From: a virus
Length of the DNA: 64,000 nucleotides
Strand: one strand, 5' to 3'
Virus record (IMG/VR): IMGVR_UViG_3300049617_000207
Location: 1-64,000 of that record
The notes under the pieces are model-generated. The model was not told the origin of the DNA. It saw nothing but the letters and a program-made list of their open reading frames with translations, and ran no database searches. This document shows positions 8,328 through 17,700 of the stretch, in pieces. The first letter of the stretch is position 1. Each line of letters opens with the position of its first letter. Both the position numbers and the translations under genes were made by a program.

Positions 8328-10541
8328 TTACGCCGCGTCCGTCTCGTCGGCGAGGTCGTCCTCGTCGTCGGCGAGGCCCGTGGGCTTGAAGACCGCGACC
8401 GCCTCTTCGGGGGCGCCCGTCGTGATCGCACCGGACTCGTCTATCGTATACGGCACCTTCCAGGTGAGCGCCTCATCGTTGCAACGCACATAGGCGTGCT
8501 CGGGGAAGGTCGCGACGACGCTGAGATAGTGCGGCGCGTCGCCCCCGACCGGGGAAGGCGCGTAGTTGGACGAGCCGGTCTCGCTGTAGGTCGGCGGATC
8601 GGAGCAGCCGGAGCCTGCGCAGACGGGGCCGCGGATGCGCTGCAGCATCTCTTCGTAGGAGCCGGGGAAGTCGGTGAGGGCATCGCCGGGCGCCGGGTCG
8701 TCGCCCTTCATGATGTCGCCGATGGTGAGCGCCTTATCCCACGGGCCATGCTCCATGTCGTGTCCGATTTGCACCTGATCGCGGAGCGACTTCCCCGCGA
8801 GCGGCGAGGGCTTCTTGCCGGTCGACGCCGCCTTGGTTTTTTCGTGGTGATCGGTCACGCGTTGGAGCAGGCCCTTGAGGCGCGAGGTGTCGAGGTCCTT
8901 ATTCCCGTGCGCGACGTTCGAGCTTCCGAGATGCGTGCCGTCGTGCGCGTAGGCGTGCCGCTCGTGCGAGTATTTCGCGGTTTGGTGTTTCGAGACGTGC
9001 CCGATGTGGTTGCCCTGGTCGTCGTGCAGGTGATAGTTCTCGTGCATCGTCTTGACCGGCTCGCCCGAGAAGCGGTCGACATGCGCCTCTTTTTTGCGCG
9101 CGACTTTGATGCCGTACTTCGTGCCGGACGATGATTTAATCGTGCCGCTGTACCCGTTGCCCGCGGTGAATTGGCCGGTCGAGGGATCGTGCGCCGTCCC
9201 CTCGCCCTTCATGATGTCTTCGAGCGTAAGCGGCATGATGTCCCCTATCGTTAGCGATTTTTCGTATCCGGCGGCCTCGCGCGCGGTCTGCGTTGACTTA
9301 CTGCGTTTGATCGTACCGCGGAAATGTTCGAGCGCCACGGCGCGCGCGGCGTGTTCGGTGTGCTCCGCATCCGGCCCGCCGGGAGAGTTTACCGACGTGA
9401 CGACCTTCGGCTTTTTGCCCCCGGTGTAGACGCCCTCATGGATCGTACGCCCGCGGTCGGCCTTGTGCTCGACGTGGCCGACCTGGGTGCCTGTATGATC
9501 GTCGTGGACGGTGACGCCCGTCGCGTGCGGCTTGAAGGTGTAGGATCGCTTGGTTTTCGCAAGCGTCATCCCGCCGCCCGCGTGATTGATCCGCTTCGTG
9601 CCCGTCGCGACGAATTTGCCGTCCTCGCCGTGCGCGTGCCCGGCATCGTCGGCCTTCATGATGTCCGCAAGCGTGAGCGACTTCTCGGTAGGCGGCGTGT
9701 AACCCGTATCGGTGAATCCGGCCGCGCGCGCCTCCTCGACGTGCTCGGGCCGGTACGTCTTCTTTGCGGTAAAGGTGACGTCATTCGGATGTAAAGCGGC
9801 AAGCCTCTTGATTGACGCTGCGGCCTTGTTCGCCTTCTTGTGAGACTTGATCGCAGCGTTGATTTCTAAACTACGGTCGCGCCCGTCGTTGCGGTGTAGT
9901 GCGACGGCAAGCGGTACGGCTGCGTGCTCGGCCGTTACGTGCATACCTTTGGCGAGTGCCTGTTTAATATACGCTTCGTGCCGCGGGCCGCCGCACGCGT
10001 CGAAAATAAACGACGATCCCTCGTCGAGCGCCTTCGCGAGACGGGACTTCGCGATGTGGCTCGACAGTTCGTGCGTGATTCCGTCGGCGAAGTGCTCGTG
10101 ATCCGCCAGGCCGTCCTTCTCGCGCAGGTACTTGCCGAACGAGGCGACGTCGGGAAACTCGGTATTCTCCCGCACGTGAGCTTCGAGCGCGGCGCGAAGC
10201 TCCGGCGGATAGGCGGCAAGCTCCGCGTTCGTGCGCGGGCCGGACGAACCGTAGCCCTTGCCGTCACCTTCGCGGTTGCTATAACCGGGGATCGACTGTT
10301 TGATCGCGTCGGGCTCGATGACGTTGGTGATACCGAGCCGCTCGGCCATCTCTTTTGCCAGGCGGCCCTTGCCGCTGCCCGCGCCGCCGATAGTAAAGCC
10401 CGCGTGACGAATCGGCGCCGTCTTGGGCGCCGCCTTCGCAGGCTTCGCGCCGCCGCCGGTGTTGCCAAAGCGGCCGTCGGCGCCGTGCTCGTGGCCGACC
10501 GCGTCGCGTGCCTTAAAAATGTCTTCCAGCGTCCGATGCAA
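8328..10541 (-). CDS. multidomain protein with zeta-toxin/P-loop kinase domain and TLADIMK linkers
   Basis: A 737-residue product. The start is TTG at 10541 with AAGGAGGG nine bases upstream. It begins with a linker (LEDIFKARDAVGHEHGADGR), then a P-loop kinase domain at about 45-285 with Walker A GGAGSGKG and a DACGG segment, close to zeta-toxin/UDP-GlcNAc kinase-type folds. Further TLADIMK/TIGDIMK linkers at about 295, 435-445 and 610 separate two small beta-rich His-rich domains and an acidic C-terminal domain that ends in a run of Asp/Glu. It probably acts as a virion-carried effector. The domain call is by motif; the other domains were not recognised. Confidence 0.65.
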   Translation of the reverse strand: MHRTLEDIFKARDAVGHEHGADGRFGNTGGGAKPAKAAPKTAPIRHAGFTIGGAGSGKGRLAKEMAERLGITNVIEPDAIKQSIPGYSNREGDGKGYGSSGPRTNAELAAYPPELRAALEAHVRENTEFPDVASFGKYLREKDGLADHEHFADGITHELSSHIAKSRLAKALDEGSSFIFDACGGPRHEAYIKQALAKGMHVTAEHAAVPLAVALHRNDGRDRSLEINAAIKSHKKANKAAASIKRLAALHPNDVTFTAKKTYRPEHVEEARAAGFTDTGYTPPTEKSLTLADIMKADDAGHAHGEDGKFVATGTKRINHAGGGMTLAKTKRSYTFKPHATGVTVHDDHTGTQVGHVEHKADRGRTIHEGVYTGGKKPKVVTSVNSPGGPDAEHTEHAARAVALEHFRGTIKRSKSTQTAREAAGYEKSLTIGDIMPLTLEDIMKGEGTAHDPSTGQFTAGNGYSGTIKSSSGTKYGIKVARKKEAHVDRFSGEPVKTMHENYHLHDDQGNHIGHVSKHQTAKYSHERHAYAHDGTHLGSSNVAHGNKDLDTSRLKGLLQRVTDHHEKTKAASTGKKPSPLAGKSLRDQVQIGHDMEHGPWDKALTIGDIMKGDDPAPGDALTDFPGSYEEMLQRIRGPVCAGSGCSDPPTYSETGSSNYAPSPVGGDAPHYLSVVATFPEHAYVRCNDEALTWKVPYTIDESGAITTGAPEEAVAVFKPTGLADDEDDLADETDAA

Positions 10542-10572
10542 CCCTGTCGCCCTCCTTGGCGCACGAGGTCCG

Positions 10573-10773
10573 TTAGGTCGTGGGTTTCACGCGGACCATC
10601 TCGCCATCCGTGAGCGTGTAGGATTCGACCTTTCCGGCCCGGAGGTCGGCGTCGAGTTGCTTTTCCCACGGCTGTACGGGCTCGGGCTTCGCGAGCGGCG
10701 CGAGCCGGTCGTACGCTGCCGCGGCCTTTTTATCGTAGGTCGGTTTCGGGTTAGGAGTCTTGTCTGTTTCCAT
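10573..10773 (-). CDS. hypothetical small protein
   Basis: 66 residues, Lys/Pro-rich N-terminus with a helical charged remainder. No family was recognised. It lies between two polyvalent-type genes; the ATG is at 10773, overlapping the end of the upstream gene. Confidence 0.5.
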   Translation of the reverse strand: METDKTPNPKPTYDKKAAAAYDRLAPLAKPEPVQPWEKQLDADLRAGKVESYTLTDGEMVRVKPTT

Positions 10774-11350
10774 CGTGTGTCACCTCCTTCACGTATTCGA
10801 TAAGCGCCGGGAAGGCACCCGCGCCATGCACGTGCCCGGTCGCGTCGCGCGCTTTGGCGACCGCGCCAGGCAGCGCGTAGTGCGCGCGGATCGCCTTCAC
10901 CGCCGTCGCTCGATCCGAGAACGCCAGCGTGTGCGCGCCAAGCGCCCCGTGAACGGTATGCACCGTGAGCTTGCCGACGTTTTGCTCGGGCCGCAGCGTG
11001 CCCGTGATGCCGCACGTCGGACACGTCACGACCGCCGGGCCTGTGTGATCGCCCAGGGTGAGCGGGCGGATACCGACGTTGTCGTCGCCTTCGTTGTGGC
11101 GCTCCGGCAGGGCCGACACGTGCGGCGCCGGTGCCGTGATGATGCCGTTACCCCGCGCGCTGTAGTAGGACGCAGAGCCGTCTTTGAGCGAGAGCAGGCG
11201 GCCCGCATCGGGCGGGCGGATGCGGCCACCGGCGGGGTGCGCGCCGACCGCAATGGCCTGCCCCGGCCGCAAGGGCGCGGGCTCGGGCGGCATCGCTTTC
11301 GCGAGCGCGCGGGTGGCGCGAGCGTGCGTCTCGCGCAGCGTCTCGATCAT
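10751..11350 (-). CDS. stand-alone copy of a zinc-ribbon module found inside the giant protein
   Basis: 199 residues. Residues 1-165 match, in order, a module at about 1,520-1,680 of the giant protein: RxHAxATRALAK, RPGxAIxV, a DAGR segment, PLTxGD, CPxCGxTGT, HTVxGALG and FSDRAxA. The CPTCG ribbon contributes two Cys. The C-terminus has a worn copy of the linker (DATGHVHGAG). This is a clear internal duplication, so modules can exist as separate proteins. Function is unknown. Confidence 0.65.
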   Translation of the reverse strand: MIETLRETHARATRALAKAMPPEPAPLRPGQAIAVGAHPAGGRIRPPDAGRLLSLKDGSASYYSARGNGIITAPAPHVSALPERHNEGDDNVGIRPLTLGDHTGPAVVTCPTCGITGTLRPEQNVGKLTVHTVHGALGAHTLAFSDRATAVKAIRAHYALPGAVAKARDATGHVHGAGAFPALIEYVKEVTHDGNRQDS

Positions 11351-11691
11351 GGCGCGGCCTTGGGATCGGGCGGCGTTCCGAACCGGCCGAAGCGGTCGAT
11401 GGGCGTCTCGGGCGGGTAGTGTTCGAGCCCGAAGAGCGTCGGCGTCCGCTGCAAGAGATAGTAAGCGAAGTCCTCGGGGAACCGCGCCGGGGGCGGGGTG
11501 CCGTGTGGCATGGCCGCAGCGACGGCGGCGAGGTAGCCCCCGACCGTTGTCGTCGGCGCATGGACCTCGTAGGGGTCATATATCGTCTCGCGGCCGTCAC
11601 GCGGGTACGTGGCGCTGCCGGAATTGGACATACCCTCCGGCAGCCACGTGCGCTGCCACTCCCCCGGATCATTCTTGCGTATTTGTATCAT
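11347..11691 (-). CDS. hypothetical protein
   Basis: 114 residues starting MIQIRKNDPGEWQ. The sequence is Pro/Tyr-rich with several aromatic motifs, no known family. A sigma-70 promoter immediately upstream (11702-11731) makes this the first gene of a separately transcribed unit. Confidence 0.6.
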   Translation of the reverse strand: MIQIRKNDPGEWQRTWLPEGMSNSGSATYPRDGRETIYDPYEVHAPTTTVGGYLAAVAAAMPHGTPPPARFPEDFAYYLLQRTPTLFGLEHYPPETPIDRFGRFGTPPDPKAAP

Positions 11692-11701
11692 AGCACCTAC
11701 C

Positions 11702-11731
11702 ACTATACTTTATCGCGCGCAGGAAAGTCAA
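11702..11731 (-). promoter_or_regulatory. sigma-70 promoter, TTTCCNGCGCGC family
   Basis: In the minus direction: TTGACT, an 18-base spacer that starts TTCCTGCGCGCG, then TATAGT. It overlaps the stop codon of the giant gene and fires into the 11347-11691 gene, only about 10 bases before that ATG. Confidence 0.75.
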
Positions 11732-14700
11732 GCAGTATAGGCCGACGTTGTCGGCATCGCGACCGTCGCGCCACTCGCATCGTGAAGGAGTGGGTCGGTT
11801 GCCGTCCGCTTCACGCCGAATAGTTCGGCGAGCTTTGCGGCCGTTTCTTTGCGCACTTGAGCAAGTCCACGGTTAAATTCTCCCCACTTGGTCGGGTAGC
11901 CGGTTTCATCCGTCACGCTCCCGGCGTTGTCGAGCACGATTTCCGAAAGACCGATTGCCCAATCCTCTTGGTAGTCGCCTTGCAGCGTATCGTAATTGTC
12001 GCCGGGGGCGGGGCGCTCGAAGTCTTTGGAGTTGTACGCGTGGTCGGTGATGAAGGCACGGATCGAGCGCATCGCGTGCCCGGTGCCGTCGGCGTTATGC
12101 ACGATTTTTACGTTCGGCTCGGTGGTCGTGCCCTTGACCTTCGCGCGCATCCACTTGTTAAACGCCTTCATCTCCTTGCCGAGCGAGCTTCGCGACATCG
12201 CGTGGCAGTATTCGTGGATGAGCGTCCGGTCGCTCCAATCGTGTCCGTTGAAGCTCCCTTTATTCCAGAGACCGACGCCGACCGTCACGAGGCCGGTCTG
12301 CGGAAACGCGAAGCCGCCGTACGGCGTGCCCTCTTTCATGTGATGAAACGAGAGCGTCGTGCCCATGCCGCTGCGCGTCATCGGGCCGAACGTATCGGTG
12401 AGCGTCTTGTCGACGTGCTCGATTTCCGCCATCGAGAGCCCGTGGACGCCGGTGTAACCCTCCTGCGCGCCCAATCTCCCCGCCCCGCCCCATAAAGGAA
12501 ACGCGTCCTCGCCCTCGTCGATGAGGTTTGTGTTGTGAATAAACATCATCGCCTCGCGCGCGACGACCCGGTCAAACGCCGCGTTATGGACGCTGCCGAG
12601 TTTCTTGACCGCCTCGGCCACGGTCTTTGGCTTTATTTCGGCGATGCGGGCGGCGATGTGGCGGGTCTTGCGAATGTAGTCGCGCCGAGCGTCGTCGTCG
12701 GCAAGGTTCTTAATTTTTTGCAGGCGCGCGCTCTCGTAATACATATTCGGAGACTGCGCACGTGCCGCGCCGCGCGACTGCGGGGTCGCGTCCGAGTTGT
12801 TGAGCGTCCCCTCCGTTAAGCTCACGGAGTATCCAACATTACTTTGTAGAAGCGTAATATAGTCTTTTAGTCTATCCGCAGGAACGCTCGCGAGCGCCTC
12901 ATCGCTATCCCACCGATGCAGGCCGTCCGCGGCGGGAGTCCATGTGTCGTGCCCGCCGTAAGTAACAGGCGGGATGGTCTCGCCAAAGAACCGCGCAATG
13001 GGCGAGTATTCGATAGGATTCATCGGCGCACGCGCGCGCGACATTTCGCGGTCGTTGCGCTTCGGTTTGTCGGACTTCGGTTTTGCCGTCGAAGCGGGCG
13101 CCTCGAATTGAAATTCGGTCGCCCATCCGTTTTCGAGCCGACCCATCCCATCGTCGCCGTACGCGGTATCGTTGCAGCGAGTCGGCTTGCCGAATATCGT
13201 AATAGCGGCGTCTAGCTCGCGCTTGTTCGTGAAGCCGTCGATGTTGAGGCGCACGGCACCCTGCTTCTTCTTCGCCTCTTTGGAGAGTGCGGAAAAGACG
13301 TCGTGCAGCGCGCTCTCGTTGCTTGCATAATACGCCTTAAACTTGCAATAGAGACTTTGGTCGACACGCTGGACACTCGCGTCGCCGCTATCGCCTACGT
13401 CGAGATGGACGACGCCGTCGTCGTCGGTGGTCCGCTTGACGCTCGGCCCGGCCGCTGCCGGAGCGGCGGCAGGCTCCGGCTCGTCATCATCGTCGCCCGC
13501 GGCGGCGCCCCCGCCGCCCTGCGAGACGAAGCGGCCGTCGTTGCCGTGATCGTGGCCGACCTCGTCGCGCACCTTCCGCATGGTCGGCGCGGCGGCGTAG
13601 TGATTGCGCACGGCCTCGGTTGCGCTCGCACGATCCGAGAAGATGCGGTCCCCGTGCCCGAGCGCGCCTTTGACGGTGTGCAGGCCCGCGTTGTCCTTCT
13701 GCGGCTCAATCGTGCCGGTGACACCACACTTCGGGCACACGACGACGGCCGAGCCCTCGGGATCGCCGACGGTGAGCGGCACGATGCGGACGTGCCCGTT
13801 GCCCTCATCGGTGCCCTCGGGCTCTTGCACGTGCGAGACGTGTTCGGCCGAGACCGACGCAACGGCGCCCGAGCCCGCGCTATGGTAGGTGACGACGTGG
13901 CCTCCCAGGAGACTCGTGTCCGTGCGCAGCGCGCGCCCGGCGTCGGTCGGCATCGCCATGCCTGCCGCGATGTGCGGCGCGACGTGGATCGCATCGCCCG
14001 GCCGGACCTGTGCGAAGGACTTCGCGAGCGCGCGCGTGGCCGCCGCGTGGACGCGCGAGAGCGGGGTTGCCATCTTTTCCGTGTCCTTCTCTTCCGGCTT
14101 CCAGGCCATCGCTTCGTGTGCGGGCTTCCATAGGTCGTGGTATTCGTTTTGGACGCCGCCGGAGTAGTCCGTCGCGAAGCGCGTGAGCTTGGGATCGAAC
14201 CCCGCGATGACGTCGAGCGGGGCGTCGCGATAGACTTCCCATAACCGGCGCATGTGCTTTTGACCCGCGAGCGACTCGCGCGCTAAGGCGATGTCCTCTT
14301 TCGAGGCGGGCCTTCTCGGCGTGGTCCCTCGGCGGCTGTAGTCCGGGGTGAGGTAGTCGGGTGCCGAGATTTCGTCGAGGTGCTCCTCCCGGTGTGCGAT
14401 TTCCCGGTCGATGTTCTTGAGATGCTTCGGGGCGGCGAGCTTCGCCTTATGCGCGCGGTCGGCATCGGAGACCATCTTTTTCGAGGTCGCCATGTCCATG
14501 CCGTGACCCGCGAGGAGTTTTTGGGCGCACCCGCTTCCGACCAGGCCGCCCGGCTCGACTTCGTAGACGACGTGATGGAGCTTGCCGCATCGGTCGCACT
14601 CGCGCGGCTCGGTGGAGTCGTTGCCTTCGCCCTTCTTCTCTTCATCGGTGCGCAGGTCGTAGCGCGCGACGATCCGCGGCGGCTTGTCGGCCTTTGCGCC

Positions 14701-17700
14701 GCCGCCGCCGGAGGTGAAGCGGCCGTCGTCGCCGTGCTTGTTTCCGTCGTCGTCCACGACCTTCATGATGTCGGCGAGCGTGAGCGCCTTCTCGGTCTCG
14801 TCGGGCTCGTCGAGGTCGACCACGACCTTCGCGGGGAACGAGGTCGCGCCGAGCAGCCGGAGCGCGTTGAAGCGGTGACTGCCTTCGAGCACGTACGGCC
14901 CGTCATGCGCCTGCACGACGATCATCGGGTCGAGTTGCTTACTATCCGCAATCGCCGCGGCTAACGCCTCCGTGCGCTCCTTCTCCGATTTCGAGTAGAA
15001 GCTCGGCGGCCTGCTCACGTCACCAAACGCGGACATGGGCACCTCGCGGATGCCCGGCACAAGCTCGTAGTTGTCGAGCGATGCGCCGATAGACTCGAAA
15101 TTCGCAATCGTCTCGCCGACCTCGCGCCCATCGACGACGTCGCCCACATGAATCCGCGGATACTTCCCGGCCGCCGCAACGGTTGCCTCATCCTTGTCTT
15201 CGAGGCCGGTCTTGGGAGGCGGCTCCGCGACCTTGGGCTTCTCGGGGACCGGCTCGTGTGCGCCCCACCCGAGCGGCTCGCCCGTCTCGCGTTCGATAGC
15301 CGCCTTGATCGCGTGCGCGTCCATATCGCGCGCCGGGTTGATCCACGTGAGCACGCCGTTGGTCACGATGGCGGTGCCGCTCGCGCTGCCCTTGACGTTG
15401 AAGTTGTAAACGACGCCGCCGCGAGGCCCCTTCCCGAGCTTGACGGTAACGCCCTCGGGTATGCCGGTCTTACTCGCGGTCGCGGCTTTCGCGCCGCCCC
15501 CCGTGTTACCAAACCGCCCGTCGGCGCCGTGCTCGTGGCCGACCGCGTCGCGCACCTTCATGATGTCGGCGAGCGTGAGCGCCTTCTCGGTCTCGTGCCG
15601 CGCGATTGCAACGCCGTCGGAGTCGGAGGGCACGCCAACCGACGCCGGGCTAAAGAAACCCGTGCTGCCGACGTCTTCCGCCTTCACGCCGTCGGGCAGC
15701 GAGAGTGGCTGCGTGTCGTTGTTCGAGAGCGACGCGCGCTGGCCGAAAGCCGGGGCATGCGTGTACCCGAGCCGCCGGAGCGCCTCGACGCGGTGGTTCC
15801 CCTCGCTCACCGCCTGCGCCGGGCCGTCGGCGTGATCGGGGTCGACGCTGACCTCTACCGGCTCGCGCAGCCCTTCCTTGGAAACGCTGTCCATTATGGA
15901 CTTGATACGTGCCTCGGACGAATCCTCTCCCGTGTCGTTTCCAGCGATGCGCTTGAGATGCGCGAGCGGCACGAGGCTGACTGCTCCTTTGTCCGCGGGG
16001 TACGACGTCTGCCAATCGCCACCGGGCGAGGTCCATTTTCCGCCCTCGTCGCGCGGCTCCCCGCTCACGTCGTGGACGTGGCCCTTCATGATGTCCGCGA
16101 GCGTGAGCGCCTTCTCGGTCTCGGGCTCGGCATCGTGAATCTTATGCGCGACGACCGCGCCGCCGCGCGCGTGCATCTTCCACGCGCGCGTGACCTTGTC
16201 GAGCCCGATTGGCTTCGGCGCCTTGTAGTAGTAATCGCGTTTATCTTGCGGCGTCTGCTCCGGGTCGTGCTTAATCTCGATCATATAGGTCGGCTTGCCG
16301 GTGACGCGCGGATCGTCGCGGCCATAATTGGCGTACCCCTCGGCGCTTGGCGCGTTATCGTCGAAGCACGTGCCTTCGCTCTTGTCGCTATAGGCGCCCG
16401 AGCTTTGGATGAATCCGGCCTTCTTGTGCGCCTCGAATTCATCGGAGGTCATGCCGCGATAGAGATGCCCCGGCCGCGTCATCTCGCCGACGGCGTCGTT
16501 TCCGGCCTTCCACCCGTCCGGCCGAATCTCCACGCCGCCCGGATCGTCGGGCTTGACGTCCTCCGAGCCCGCGGCGAACCCGTCGCCTGCTGGCCCATTG
16601 CCTGCCGCGCTCGCGCCGGTGCGGCTTTCCCATAACTTATTTCCCTCGGGAGTGCGGTGCGTCGGGCTCGGCTTTAGCTTTGAGCCAAGTTCGCTCTCGA
16701 TGTGGTCATACAAAGCACTCGCAACGCCCTTGCGCCGGTACGCGGGGTCGACCGTCACGCTCGTCACGTAGCTTTTGTCGTCGCTAAGATTAACGCGCGC
16801 AATCTCTTTCGGCGGCGTAACCCCGAATTTCGTCTTCACCGGCTCGCCAATGGTCGCAACGTAGGTGCCGTCGCACGGACTCGATATTTTCGCGCCGTCC
16901 GGCAGATGTTTTCCGCCGCCCGCGCCGCCGGTCGTCCACTTCCCACCCTCGTCGCGCGTTTCGCCGCTAACGTCGTGCTCGTGGCCTTTCATGATGTCCG
17001 CGAGGGTTAGCGCCTTCTCCGTGGGCGCGTCCTCGGGCTTCGGCAGGTCGGCAAGCGGCGTGCCCGGCCCCTTCCCGCGCGCCGCCATCTCCGCCTGATA
17101 CACCTTGCCCGCAATCGGATGCGGGAGTTGCGCCGCACCCTTGAGATACGACGTCCCCCCGCCCGCGTTGCGCAAGGCGAGGTAAAGCTCGGTCTGCGCC
17201 GGGGTCATCGCAACACCGAAATACTTCGCGCGCGGCGTCGTCGTCTCTTGAATGACGCCGTCGCGCTCGATCCACGAGTGCCGCACCCACAGGCCCGACT
17301 CATCCGCCGCGTAGCCCGTGAAGAGCTTGTTCTTCTCGGGGTCGTCGAGGTGCGCGATGGCCGAGTTTTGGTGGCAGTTGTTATGCCCGAATTGGCCTGT
17401 GATTTGCACGGCGCTCGCGCCCGAGTGGTAGGCGCCGTCGCGCAGGATCATCGTGTTGTCGGGGTCTTTTGGGTCCTGGCTGATATAGACCGCATGGCCG
17501 CCGTGATCGAGAATCTTATCGCGCAGCGCCGCGAGGTTTTTGGCGCGGTTGGGCGGGACGTTGGGGATCGGCGCGCCCTTCGTGTCGCCCTGGCGCGTGA
17601 AGCGCGCGACCTCACGCGCAGACATGGCCTCGAAGCCCGCGTGCGCCGCGCCCGCGCCGCCTCCCCCGGCCGTCCACTTACCGTCGGCGTCGCGCGCTTC

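Noticed and set aside
13520-14140. Separate gene for the zinc-ribbon module inside the giant protein
   Set aside because: The module is in frame with the flanking domains and no internal start with a ribosome site is evident. The separate copy at 10751 is a paralogue, not proof of a split here.
15148-16635. 495-codon plus-strand frame opposite the giant polyvalent gene
   Set aside because: Composition is Arg/Val/Leu-rich and mirrors the coding strand; the minus-strand frame has recognisable domains throughout.
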